A DNA stretch of 64,000 nt, from assembly GCF_009766085.1 (NCBI RefSeq), contig NZ_LMUF01000048.1, forward strand, positions 22,433 through 86,432, given 5' to 3'. The notes beneath the pieces were generated by a model that was given only the letters and a program-made list of their open reading frames with translations, had not been told where the DNA came from and made no database searches. Position numbers and translations under genes: made by a program. Shown here in pieces: positions 33,769 through 42,185 of this stretch (position 1 is its first letter; every line of letters begins with the position of its first letter). This stretch comes from Burkholderia sp. S171 (GTDB taxonomy: Bacteria > Pseudomonadota > Gammaproteobacteria > Burkholderiales > Burkholderiaceae).

Positions 33769-34335
33769 ATGACCACCACAGACACCAAAGAACGAATCAT
33801 GAGTGTGGCGAAACTCATGGTGCAGGCGCACGGCTACAACGCACTCAGCTTTCGTGAAATCGGAAAGGAGGTGGGTGTGTCCAGCGCGAGCATCCACCAC
33901 CACTTTCCCACCAAGGGCGATCTTGGCGCCGCCCTGGCGCAACGCTACACAGAAGACGGAAGCGCGGCACTCGACACATTGCTTGCCACCTCCAAAGATG
34001 CTCACAAATGCATAACCGGTTACACGGGCATCTTTCGGGCGGCGTTGCTCAATGACAATCGGATGTGTCTTGTTGGACTCATGTCCGCCGAATACGACGA
34101 CTTGCCCGTGGAAGTGCGAGCAGAAGTGGACCGATTCATCAAGGTAAACGTCAAGTGGTTGACTGAAGTCCTGTCGCTTCGAAAATTGAAAGCAGGGAAG
34201 GACGCAATTCAGCACCAGGCGCTTGCGATCTTCGCCGCAATGGAGGGTGCTCAACTCGTGGCAAGAGGGCGGGGCGACATCGCCATGTTCGATCGCGCGG
34301 TAACGGTGTACCGGGCGGCCGGGTTGATTCCTTAG
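33769..34335 (+). CDS. TetR/AcrR-family transcriptional regulator
   Basis: Regulator of 188 aa. The N-terminal helix-turn-helix is clear: TKERIMSVAKLMVQAHGYNALSF, REIGKEVGVSSASIHHHFPTKGDLGAAL. The C-terminal ligand domain is of the kind seen in NemR/AcuR-like proteins. The start at 33769 was chosen because further upstream the frame runs through the operator sites. It is divergent from the glutathione S-transferase gene and most likely represses both promoters until an electrophilic ligand binds. Confidence 0.92.
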   Translation: MTTTDTKERIMSVAKLMVQAHGYNALSFREIGKEVGVSSASIHHHFPTKGDLGAALAQRYTEDGSAALDTLLATSKDAHKCITGYTGIFRAALLNDNRMCLVGLMSAEYDDLPVEVRAEVDRFIKVNVKWLTEVLSLRKLKAGKDAIQHQALAIFAAMEGAQLVARGRGDIAMFDRAVTVYRAAGLIP

Positions 34336-34665
34336 CCGGGTGACGTTTGACTACCTGGGCCTCCAAGATAGGCGTGCGCCAGCGCAACCCAGTACGACGT
34401 GCCGAGAGGTATCAGCGCGTCGTTGAAGTCATAGCTTGCGCTGTGCAACTGACAGACACCGCTCGCTTGTCCCGGCAAGCGTGCCGAGCCGTCGCCGTTA
34501 CCGATGAACGCATAGGCGCCCGGCTTGTAGGATGTAAAAAGCAAAGTCCTCGGATGTCATGGCGCGTTCCACGTTTTCGTCGACGTTCGCAGCCCCGGCG
34601 AGGGCTGCTTCGGCCGCATGGTTGACGAGCGGTCCGGTGTTGGAAGGGTTTATTAAAACCGTGGC
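34332..34665 (-). pseudogene. M20-family amidohydrolase (hippurate hydrolase-like) C-terminal remnant
   Basis: The minus strand encodes the end of an M20D amidohydrolase in two frames. The first reads LVNHAAEAALAGAANVDENV and then ERAMTSEDFAF. After a frame change near 34540 the second reads YKPGAYAFIGNGDG and then CQLHSASYDFNDALIPLGTSYWV, ending at 34332. The SEDF and LHxxxYDFND motifs are those of the metal-binding hydrolase family. The N-terminal two thirds and the catalytic start are missing, and the remnant ends a few bases into the TetR stop region. Confidence 0.8.
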
Positions 34666-34725
34666 GCAGGAAAGACTGATCTGACTGAGTCAAGTGGGAA
34701 GGCAAGCGGGACGCCCGTCACTTAC

Positions 34726-34770
34726 GTGACGCCCGTGACGCCCGTGACGCCCGTGACGCCCGTGACGCTA
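34726..34770. repeat. Tandem 9-bp repeat, GTGACGCCC
   Basis: Four perfect copies of GTGACGCCC (34726-34761) are followed by a partial fifth (GTGACGCTA). A related inverted copy (ACGCCCGTCAC) lies just upstream at about 34710-34721. The array overlaps the last bases of the DUF2894 gene. It could be a variable-number repeat. Confidence 0.9.
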
Positions 34771-35421
34771 TCGCTTGCGTGGTTTGCCGCCCGTACTTTT
34801 CCGGGGGCTTGCGGAGCGAGGCGCATCTTTATCCGGCAAGGTGCCGCCGCCGTTCATTTGCTCCATCCACGACAAGGCGTCGATGTACGACAAGAACTGC
34901 TGCAAATATCCTGGCGACAACTCGCGCATCAGCGCAAGCGAACGATGCACGAGGCTGCTTGAGTTGAGCGGACCGGCATTCCCGGGCACTTGCGCAAGCG
35001 ACTGCCGAAACTGCCTCTCGGTACTGACCTGGGTCCAGGTTTTCCTGAAGTAATCAAGCACCTCCATGTCTGGATAGGAGGAGGGGCGGGGCAAGGCGTG
35101 ACCCGCTGCGGGGCCGTCGCTATCCACCGGCGCGCAGAGGCTCATGTACTCGACCAGCCCGGCAAGCGCACCGCGAACAGGCTCGCCGGCATCAACAGGC
35201 CGGGACGCGGTGTTCTCAAGATCCTCGGCGTAATCGGTGGCATAAGCCTCGATCAGCTTGGACAGCCTGTCATCCAGAATGCGTCGCGCCTCGCCGCTGT
35301 GGCTGGCCGCTCGCCGATCCAGCGCTTCAATAAAATGAAATCGAATGGGATCCAGCCGATCAGCGCCGCGCTCGCGCCATACATCGAGCGTCGAACGAAC
35401 ACTGCTCACGTCGCTATTCAC
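34768..35421 (-). CDS. DUF2894-domain protein, fourth gene of the envelope-motor-like operon
   Basis: Soluble protein of 217 aa that I recognise as the DUF2894 type: VRSTLDVWRERGADRLDPIRFHFIEALDRRA, RLSKLIEAYATDYAEDLE, DYFRKTWTQVSTERQFRQSLAQVPGNAGPLNSSSLVHRSLALM, LSPGYLQQFLSYIDALSWME. A Lys/Arg/Ser-rich tail of about 25 residues ends the protein. No signal peptide or membrane segment is seen and no function is known. Its start overlaps the stop of the OmpA/MotB-like gene by 8 bases, so translation is coupled; it probably works with that complex in the cytoplasm. Confidence 0.88.
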   Translation of the reverse strand: MNSDVSSVRSTLDVWRERGADRLDPIRFHFIEALDRRAASHSGEARRILDDRLSKLIEAYATDYAEDLENTASRPVDAGEPVRGALAGLVEYMSLCAPVDSDGPAAGHALPRPSSYPDMEVLDYFRKTWTQVSTERQFRQSLAQVPGNAGPLNSSSLVHRSLALMRELSPGYLQQFLSYIDALSWMEQMNGGGTLPDKDAPRSASPRKSTGGKPRKR

Positions 35422-36061
35422 CGGGCTTCACCGTTGCGCTCGACGGCCTCGGAACAGGGGCTATTTCCACACGCCGGTTCTTCGCCCGTCCCTCGTTGTC
35501 GGCATTCGAGCTCACGGGCTGCTGCGAGCCGAACGCGGCCGCGAACACCGAGGAAGAGGGGACGCCCGATTCGATCAACGCACGCGTTACCGTCAACGCG
35601 CGCTGGGCCGACAGCTCCCAGTTGTCGGCAAAGCGACGGTTACTCTCCCGCAACTGCCGGTCATCGGTAAAACCGCTCACCATCAGGATCTGATCGTTCG
35701 CCTGGAGATAAGCGGTCAATGGCCCGGCCAGGCTCTTCAATACGTCCCGGCCTTCGGGCTGCAATTGATCGGAGTTGAGTGCGAACAACACGCTGCCGTT
35801 GATGCCAATACGCCCGTTGACCAGCGTCACCCGGCCGGCTGCCAGCGGCCCGGCCAGCGCCTGCTCCAAAGTCTTGCGGCGCTGCGTTTCCATCTGCCGC
35901 TGCTTGACCTCTTGTTCAAGCTTGGACGACAGCTCCAGTTGCACGCCGATGACGCCAATCATGATCAGCATGAACGCGCCCAGCAGCACCGACATCAAGT
36001 CGGCGAAGGCGGGCCATACAGGCGCGACCGTCTCCACGCCGCCGTCGATGTCCTCGCTCAT
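35414..36061 (-). CDS. OmpA-family, MotB/ZorB-like peptidoglycan-anchored stator protein
   Basis: Protein of 215 aa with one N-terminal membrane helix and a C-terminal peptidoglycan-binding domain. PAFADLMSVLLGAFMLIMIGV places an aspartate (D21) just before the helix, in the position of the ion-carrying Asp of MotB (YADFM) and ZorB. A short coiled coil follows (about residues 45-70), then the OmpA domain with FALNSDQLQPEG, SGFTDD, NWELSAQRA and the diagnostic NEGRAKNRRVEI. It overlaps the MotA-like gene by four bases (ATGA). Together they should form an ion-driven unit spanning the inner membrane and gripping the cell wall. It is not an outer-membrane porin. Confidence 0.9.
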   Translation of the reverse strand: MSEDIDGGVETVAPVWPAFADLMSVLLGAFMLIMIGVIGVQLELSSKLEQEVKQRQMETQRRKTLEQALAGPLAAGRVTLVNGRIGINGSVLFALNSDQLQPEGRDVLKSLAGPLTAYLQANDQILMVSGFTDDRQLRESNRRFADNWELSAQRALTVTRALIESGVPSSSVFAAAFGSQQPVSSNADNEGRAKNRRVEIAPVPRPSSATVKPGE

Positions 36062-38424
36062 GCGACCGTGGCTCCCGCGCTAGCTCCAGCAGACGCACGC
36101 CGTCCGGCGAGTTGTTGCAGGTCTTCGACAATCTGCTTCTGCGACATCATGCTCAGGTCGATGACTTCCCGAGCCTGCGCCACGTAATAGGCAAGCTGTT
36201 CGTCGCTGCGGGCGAGTGACTTGTCCAGCGCGACTTCAATACGCTGGAGATGCGTCACCAGTTTTTCGTTCGAATCGCCGAACAACTGCACGGCCATGCC
36301 GAACGCTTCGCCCAAGCTCGCCACTTCGACCGCGCTCCCGGTGACCTGCGCGGCAACGGCGCCGAGCTTGCCGGTTTCGGATTCGACCTTATCGGCGAAC
36401 TGGGTGCCCACACGCTCCAGCAGACCCGCCGATGTCGTGACCAGCGCGTCAACGGCTGAGCGCTGCTCGGTGGACGCATGGTTCACGGCATCGAGCAAGG
36501 TCTCCAGCGTTGCCAGCAGACGGCTGCGCTCCTCCAGCATCGCGGTGTCGCGGACCATGCTGTCGGAAAGCTTCTGGCGCAGTTCGGCAACGACTTCGGC
36601 GGCGGCCTTGGGGGCTTCCGATGCCGCTTGCACGAGCCGTTCGATTTCGGAAATCGTGCTGCTGGTATGCGCCTGCGTCTGGGCCGATAGTTCGCGCGCA
36701 GTCTGCTCCAGCGCGTTGCAAATCTCCTGCTGCCGGCTCGCGGTGCGCGTGCCTGCCTGCTCCCACTCGCGGCTCAGCGTAGCGGCCATCGAACCAAGCG
36801 TCTCGGTCCAGGCCGCCAGTCGCTCCTGATCCCGCGATGCCAATTCCGCCTGCAGGTTCGCCGCAGCCTTGGGCGCTTCCGCCGCAGCGTGCACAAGCCG
36901 GTCGATTTCCGCGATCGTATTGCTGGCGTGCGCCTGCGTCTGAGCGGAGATATCGCGAGCGGTTTGCGCCAGCGTGTCGCACATCTCCTGCTGCCGGCTC
37001 GCGGTGCGCGTGCCTGCCTGCTCCCACTCGCGGCTCAGCGTAGCGGCCATCGAACCGAGCGTCTCGGTCCAGACCGCGAGCCGTTGCTCGTCCCGCGACG
37101 CCAATTCGCCCTGCAAGTCCGCTTGCGACTGGCCCACGGCGCTCAGCAGCAACGCCGAATGCTGTGCGAAGGTCGCTGCGGCCTCGGACAAGGCCTGCTG
37201 GTTGTGACTCGCCAGCTTCTCGCCAGCGCGCTCTTGCCGCGACAGCGCTTCGTTCCACGCCGCGGACACACTGCCGGCCGTCGCGTCCAGGCGCGCGGCG
37301 ACGCCTTCCAGCAGGCCGGCCGAACGGTGATCGAAGGTTTCGGTGAATCGATCCAGCGAGTTGCTTAGCTGCTGGACCAGCGCCTCGCTCGATCGCTGGT
37401 GTGCCTCCAGCGCCTGGTTCCAGATACCGGCTACGGTGGTGGTGCTCGCCTCGAAGCCGCTCGACAGTCCGTCCAACTGGCGTTGCACGGCATGCGTGAC
37501 GGTAGCGTGCAAGGATGCTGTCTCGCGCGCAAGACCCGCCATCGTTGCCTCCATGACCGGCTGCAGCGCCGCGCCAGCGGCACGCGTGCTGTCAGCAATG
37601 CTCTCCTTCAACGACCGCTCCACCGAGGAAGCGAGGCGGGCGTAGGTTGCCTCCGCCTTGCCATGGAAGGTTTCCTGGCTCGCAATCTGCCGCGCGTTAA
37701 TGGCGAGGTTCTGTTGTTCGATGGTCGCCATCATCATCTGCAGCCGATCGACCAGTTGAGGCATTCCCTCGGCCTGCCGCTGCAGGAGCTTGAAGCTTTC
37801 CTCGCGCTGATGGGTCTGCGAGTAGATACGCAATGTAGTTGCGATCTTCACATCGAGCATCTGCCCGGCTTCGATCCGTTCGCGCCGGCACAGTGCGGAA
37901 AGCAGCCCGAGCGTGGCGGATGTGGCCACGCCTGCAATCGAGGTGCCGAACGCAAATCCCAGCCCCTGGACCGGCGCGGCCAGCGAATCGCGGATAGCCT
38001 GCAGGTCCGTCGCGCTTTCCAGCGCCATGCCCGTCCCTCTCAGGGTCGCCACCATGCCCAGGAGCGTGCCCAGCATGCCCAGCAACACGAGCAAGCCGAC
38101 CAGATAGGGCGCAAGCGCCGGGCCGGGCAAAGCCACGCGCTCGCCCTCGATGCGCAGGCGCACCGCATTGCGCAGGCTGGGATGCAACCGGTCAAGCCAT
38201 GCGCTCAGTCCGGGCGGAGGTCCGGACAGGTCCACTACGGCACGCGCCAGGGTGGACGTGGCTTGGCTGTAGCGTCGCAACTCGAGCGCGCCCGCCAGAT
38301 AGCAGGCGCCCACGAGCAGGGTGACAGCCAGCGCCAGCACGTTCGAGCCGACGTAGCCGGCGCCGATCCAGCACACAGCGGCCAGACCTACTAAAAAAAC
38401 GACAAGATTCAGATATCTGGACAT
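36058..38424 (-). CDS. DUF802 protein: MotA/ExbB/ZorA-like channel with long coiled-coil tail
   Basis: Protein of 788 aa. Two N-terminal membrane helices (about residues 4-24 and 27-47) are followed by a cytoplasmic loop. A MotA/TolQ/ExbB-like helix pair comes next: YLVGLLVLLGMLGTLLGMV (about 105-123) and VQGLGFAFGTSIAGVATSATLGLL (about 152-176). Everything after residue 185 is predicted cytoplasmic and helical, rich in Ala, Gln, Glu and Arg with heptad-like spacing. It includes two near-identical 87-residue DUF802 repeats (ETLGSMAATLSREWEQAGTR at about 455 and 542). A MotA-like core with a giant cytoplasmic tail is the architecture of ZorA in Zorya systems. Function unknown. Confidence 0.9.
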   Translation of the reverse strand: MSRYLNLVVFLVGLAAVCWIGAGYVGSNVLALAVTLLVGACYLAGALELRRYSQATSTLARAVVDLSGPPPGLSAWLDRLHPSLRNAVRLRIEGERVALPGPALAPYLVGLLVLLGMLGTLLGMVATLRGTGMALESATDLQAIRDSLAAPVQGLGFAFGTSIAGVATSATLGLLSALCRRERIEAGQMLDVKIATTLRIYSQTHQREESFKLLQRQAEGMPQLVDRLQMMMATIEQQNLAINARQIASQETFHGKAEATYARLASSVERSLKESIADSTRAAGAALQPVMEATMAGLARETASLHATVTHAVQRQLDGLSSGFEASTTTVAGIWNQALEAHQRSSEALVQQLSNSLDRFTETFDHRSAGLLEGVAARLDATAGSVSAAWNEALSRQERAGEKLASHNQQALSEAAATFAQHSALLLSAVGQSQADLQGELASRDEQRLAVWTETLGSMAATLSREWEQAGTRTASRQQEMCDTLAQTARDISAQTQAHASNTIAEIDRLVHAAAEAPKAAANLQAELASRDQERLAAWTETLGSMAATLSREWEQAGTRTASRQQEICNALEQTARELSAQTQAHTSSTISEIERLVQAASEAPKAAAEVVAELRQKLSDSMVRDTAMLEERSRLLATLETLLDAVNHASTEQRSAVDALVTTSAGLLERVGTQFADKVESETGKLGAVAAQVTGSAVEVASLGEAFGMAVQLFGDSNEKLVTHLQRIEVALDKSLARSDEQLAYYVAQAREVIDLSMMSQKQIVEDLQQLAGRRASAGASAGATVA

Positions 38425-38434
38425 AGCGTCCCAG

Positions 38435-39178
38435 TTAGCGGGTACGAAGGGCCGCGAGCAACCCTTCGACCGGTTGAAAACGAAGATCCAGTTCGGCCAG
38501 CAACACGCTCTGCATATCTTTGCGGAACACGTTCAGCCACGCGCCCGGCGCGACCATTGCGGCGTCCTCCGGCGCCTGGGCGGCGTCGAGCGTCTCCCGC
38601 TCGGCTTGGCGCAAGCGCTCGAAGTGTCCGCCAAGCAATGCAGGCACGGTGGCCAGCAGACTCCGCTCGCGTGGGCTCAGCGCACGCTCCATGACGGCAT
38701 CCACCTCGGCGAGCCGGCACAGGTCGGGCGTCCTGGCGGCCAGTTTTGCCCGCAGCCGGCTACGCAGATTGCCGATGCCCGTCTCCATCGTCTGCTGCAT
38801 GGACGTATAGATCTGACGAAAGGCCGGATAGTCGATCGCAGCGTTCATCGAGGCTCCATGAGAGGGTGGTTGAGCAGACCCGTGGCGCTTAGCGGTGGCA
38901 GAAACGCTCCCGCCGACGATCGCATTCACCAACGTGCTGCGCACGCGGGCGCACTCGGTCTCCTCAGGGCTGACGGAGGCTTGCGTGCCGGAGGGTACAG
39001 CCGGCGGACTGCCGTTGAGCGCCGTGGACAACGCGATGGCGTCTGTCCAGTGGACCCATTGGCTCAGCCTGTCCGAGAGCGGCTGCCTGGATTCGGTAAC
39101 ATCGACATCCGCGAGGCGAGCCAATAGGCGAATGAGCGTCGGGCCGCTGAGAGCTGTACGCTGAGGGGCTTGCACCAT
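38435..39178 (-). CDS. DUF3348-domain protein, first gene of the envelope-motor-like operon
   Basis: Soluble protein of 247 aa that I recognise as the DUF3348 type. It begins RTALSGPTLIRLLARLADVD, then ESRQPLSDRLSQWVHWTDAIALSTAL, and later AFRQIYTSMQQTMETGIGNLRSRLRAKL and SPRERSLLATVPALLGGHFERLRQAE. No signal peptide or membrane helix is seen. It ends 10 bases before the start of the DUF802 gene and lies first in the four-gene operon. Its role is unknown; a cytoplasmic partner of the coiled-coil tail is one possibility. Confidence 0.88.
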   Translation of the reverse strand: MVQAPQRTALSGPTLIRLLARLADVDVTESRQPLSDRLSQWVHWTDAIALSTALNGSPPAVPSGTQASVSPEETECARVRSTLVNAIVGGSVSATAKRHGSAQPPSHGASMNAAIDYPAFRQIYTSMQQTMETGIGNLRSRLRAKLAARTPDLCRLAEVDAVMERALSPRERSLLATVPALLGGHFERLRQAERETLDAAQAPEDAAMVAPGAWLNVFRKDMQSVLLAELDLRFQPVEGLLAALRTR

Positions 39179-39532
39179 ACCACCAGAGTCAAAAAGTTCG
39201 CTAGTTTACACGCGGACGGGGTGGTGGCCGCCATCTCTTGATCGTTGGGCGCGCGAGGGTAGAATTTCAGGGTGTTCGACAAGCCACTCACAATGCCGGA
39301 ATTTGCGCATATTCCCGGCCATCGGATTGTCTGTAATGGGCGCTAGAACCCTTTCAATAAATGTCAGCCGAGAACAGCGACGGACCCGGGAGGGAAAAAG
39401 GGGCTATCGCGTGGCGCGCCTCCAATTCGTGCCCCTTAACTGCGATGCAATGCGCTGGCAGCATACGTTCCCTGACACGGCTATGATTGTTAGCGGCAAT
39501 CCATGCCGAACCACCAAAAGGAGAATGTCCGG
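39179..39532. other. Divergent promoter region, DUF3348 operon and ABM gene
   Basis: About 350 bases with no supported gene. On the minus strand a TAAACT (in GTGTAAACTAG, near 39205) is a possible -10 box for the DUF3348 operon. On the plus strand AAAAGGAGAA precedes the ABM start. No operator-like palindrome stood out. Confidence 0.35.
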
Positions 39533-39841
39533 ATGATTCACGTTATTGCCACTATCACTGCATTACCGGGTTCGCGCGACGCAGTCCTTGAGCTATTCAG
39601 CAAGAACCGTCCAGCGGTACTGGCGGAAAATGGATGCATCAGCTATGAAGCGGTGGTCGACGTACCGGACTTCGGGCCGATTCAGACACCGCTCGGCAAT
39701 GACACATTTGCCGTGATCGAACGCTGGGAAAGCGCCGAAGCGTTGAAGGCGCATGGCGCCTCTGCGCATATGGCTGAATATGGGCGCAACACCAAGCCGC
39801 TGCTCGCTAGCCGCGTCATCAATGTGCTGCAAGTCTGCTAA
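39533..39841 (+). CDS. Antibiotic biosynthesis monooxygenase (ABM/YgiN-like) domain protein
   Basis: Small protein of 102 aa with a ferredoxin-like ABM fold: MIHVIATITALPGSRDAVLELF at the start, then NGCISYEAVVDVPD, FAVIERWESAEALKAHGASAHM. Members include quinol and anthrone monooxygenases that work without cofactors, but many have unknown substrates. The start at 39533 is preferred: AGGAG lies about 9 bases before it. The in-frame ATG at 39503 lacks such a site. A hairpin follows the gene. Confidence 0.88.
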   Translation: MIHVIATITALPGSRDAVLELFSKNRPAVLAENGCISYEAVVDVPDFGPIQTPLGNDTFAVIERWESAEALKAHGASAHMAEYGRNTKPLLASRVINVLQVC

Positions 39842-39862
39842 GGCGGCAACTCGTATTGGCTA

Positions 39863-39878
39863 GCCGGGAAAACCCGGC
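39863..39878. terminator. Terminator-like hairpin after the ABM gene
   Basis: GCCGGG and CCCGGC form a 6-bp G/C stem with an AAAA loop, about 22 bases after the stop codon. There is no T-tract, so it may be a weak or factor-dependent terminator. Confidence 0.4.
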
Positions 39879-40262
39879 ATCACGAGACGCGCCAGACTGT
39901 GCCTGATGCTTCGCGGTCTACGCATGGTTTTAATGCGTCCTCATGCAAGGGCAGCCTCGCTGCCAGAAAGCCGAGGCATGGAGTTTCCTTGTTAGCCGAT
40001 GCCTACGCGACACAGGCCAGATAATTGGACGCGTTTCTTCCTTTTCGCATCGCTCATCAGCTGCCGATACGCGTCATTTTCGAGCACTAGCCATCGCAAT
40101 GACAGGAACTCAGAAATGAATCGCCTCAAGGCATGCCCTGAATCACCGCCCTAAAGCGCAGTAGCCCTTCCGTTCAGTACTATCATTAGTGAACAAACAT
40201 CACGTGGCGCGATGCATCCCGCTTAGACCACAACTCAATGGCGATTCGTGGAAGTCCGAAAA
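39879..40262. other. Intergenic region before the hybrid histidine kinase
   Basis: About 380 bases with no supported gene or RNA. It should include the promoter of the kinase gene. No clear palindrome or repeat was found. Confidence 0.35.
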
Positions 40263-42185
40263 ATGAAAACCGAAAACGGCACGGGGTTGTGCGGGGTGAG
40301 CGAAGAAAAACGCTTTGAATTGCTCGTGACGAGCATCAGGGATTACGCCATCTACATGCTGAACCCCGAGGGGATTGTCAATAGCTGGAACGCCGGGGCG
40401 GAACTGTTCAAAGGTTATGCCGCCCACGAGATCATCGGACAGCATTTTTCGGTTTTCTACACCGAGGAGGATCGGCGCTCAGGCAAGCCGACCCGGGCAT
40501 TACAAACCGCCCGCGAACAAGGAAAGTTCGAAGATGAAGGCTGGCGGGTGCGAAGAGATGGCACGCGCTTCTGGGCCAGTGTCGTGGTTGATCCGATCCG
40601 CGCTCCCTCAGGTGAGCTGATCGGTTTTGCCAAGATCACACGCGACATTACCGAACGCAAAGCGACCCAAGACGCGCTGCGCGAAAGTGAGGACAGGTTC
40701 CGTCTGCTTGTTCAGAGCGTGACAGACTATGCGATCTACATGATCTCCCCGACGGGTGTCATCACGAACTGGAACGCGGGCGCAGAACGCATCAAGGGCT
40801 ACAAGCAAGAGGAAATCGTCGGTTCGAATTTCGCGGTCTTCTACACTGACGAAGACCGTGCTAAAGACATGCCTGCCCAGACGCTGGCAACGGCGGCAAC
40901 CGAAGGCCGGTTTGAACGGGAAAGCTGGCGTGTTCGTAAGGACGGGACACGATTCTGGGCACACGTCGTTGTCGATGCGATCCGTGACGAAGCGGGAAAA
41001 TTGCTGGGATTCGCCAAAGTCACGCGAGATATCACAGAACGAAAGCAGGCAGCGGAGGCGCTTGAGCGAGCCAATGCGGAGCTGTTCCAATCGCAGAAGA
41101 TGGAAGCGATTGGCCAGCTTACCGGGGGCATTGCCCACGACTTCAATAACCTGCTGGCGGTTATCTCAAGCAGCGTGGATGTGCTGAACACGCGCGCGCA
41201 GAATTACGCCGATACCAAGGTGCTGGACGCCATGCGGCGTGCGGTCGAGCGCGGTGCGCTCATGACCCAGCAACTGCTTTCGTTTGCCCGTCAGCAACCG
41301 CTCATGGTTGAAAAGTATGACCTGAACGCAGTGATCAGCAGCTTCGAACCCGTGCTGCGCCGCGCCGGAAATTCCGCTATCGAGATGGACATACGGCTGG
41401 CCCACCACGCCAGGACCGTTTTGCTTGATGCCGCCCGATTCGAGGCGGCGCTGCTGAACCTGGTCGTCAATGCCCGCGATGCCATGCCCGATGGCGGGAA
41501 ACTGATCGTCGCCGTCGAGAACGTCGAGTTGGGTGCTGTGGAGGTCGCGAGTCTGACGCCGGGTGCTTACGTCCGGATCTCCGTTGCCGATACCGGCTCG
41601 GGCATGCCGCCGGCGGTTGCTGCACGCGCGTTCGAGCCATTCTTCACGACCAAGGAGGTGGGCAAGGGCACAGGACTGGGTTTAAGCCAGGTCTATGGAT
41701 TTATCGCGCAGTCCGGCGGTGACGTTGTGATCGACAGCGAAGAGGGCGCCGGCACGACCATCAGCATGTATTTGCCCGTGGTTGAAGGTGTGCCGGATGA
41801 GAGGATTTCCCCGGCCGACGAGGGTCTGGATACGGTTCTTATCGTGGAAGATGAGCCGGACGTGCTGGACGCGGCGGGGGAGCTTTTTCGCAGCATAGGC
41901 TACGAGGTCGCAACGGCAACCAACGGTGTCGAAGCGATGGGCATCCTGGAGCGGCGGACCGACATCGACCTGCTGTTCACCGACGTCGTCATGCCGAAGG
42001 GCATGAGCGGTATTCAACTGGCGCGTTCAGCGCGCGAGCTTCGTCCCGATCTCAAGGTGATCGTGGCCTCCGGATATCCGATTCCCGCATTACACGAGCG
42101 GTACGGGCGTCTTGAGGATTTTGCCTTCGTCAACAAGCCTTATCGCTTGGCTGAACTTGTAAAGGCGATAAAAGCGGTAGCCTAG
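40263..42185 (+). CDS. Double-PAS hybrid sensor histidine kinase/response regulator
   Basis: Cytoplasmic signalling protein (640 aa) with no membrane segment. Two similar PAS-PAC units (about residues 12-135 and 137-258) each read YAIYML/YAIYMI, WNAGAE, the YTEEDR/YTDEDR region and ITRDITERK/VTRDITERK. A HisKA domain follows with the phosphorylated histidine at about H292 (GGIAHDFNNLLA), then the HATPase domain (NLVVNARDAMPDGG, VADTGSGMP, GKGTGLGLSQVYGF). A C-terminal receiver has its acceptor Asp at about D574 (LLFTDVVMP). The start at 40263 has GGAAG 8 bases upstream; a GTG at 40248 is the alternative. No cognate regulator lies nearby. A redox- or light-type PAS ligand cannot be judged. Confidence 0.93.
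   Translation: MKTENGTGLCGVSEEKRFELLVTSIRDYAIYMLNPEGIVNSWNAGAELFKGYAAHEIIGQHFSVFYTEEDRRSGKPTRALQTAREQGKFEDEGWRVRRDGTRFWASVVVDPIRAPSGELIGFAKITRDITERKATQDALRESEDRFRLLVQSVTDYAIYMISPTGVITNWNAGAERIKGYKQEEIVGSNFAVFYTDEDRAKDMPAQTLATAATEGRFERESWRVRKDGTRFWAHVVVDAIRDEAGKLLGFAKVTRDITERKQAAEALERANAELFQSQKMEAIGQLTGGIAHDFNNLLAVISSSVDVLNTRAQNYADTKVLDAMRRAVERGALMTQQLLSFARQQPLMVEKYDLNAVISSFEPVLRRAGNSAIEMDIRLAHHARTVLLDAARFEAALLNLVVNARDAMPDGGKLIVAVENVELGAVEVASLTPGAYVRISVADTGSGMPPAVAARAFEPFFTTKEVGKGTGLGLSQVYGFIAQSGGDVVIDSEEGAGTTISMYLPVVEGVPDERISPADEGLDTVLIVEDEPDVLDAAGELFRSIGYEVATATNGVEAMGILERRTDIDLLFTDVVMPKGMSGIQLARSARELRPDLKVIVASGYPIPALHERYGRLEDFAFVNKPYRLAELVKAIKAVA

Noticed and set aside
34726..34962. A plus-strand frame beginning with a Thr-Pro-Val repeat
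   Set aside because: It is only the translation of the 9-bp repeat and then antisense to the DUF2894 gene.
37399..38394. A 331-codon open frame on the plus strand
   Set aside because: It is antisense to the DUF802 gene, whose membrane and coiled-coil features are convincing.
34768..39178. Calling the operon a true Zorya defence system
   Set aside because: No ZorC, ZorD or ZorE homologue is visible; only the motor-like pair resembles Zorya.
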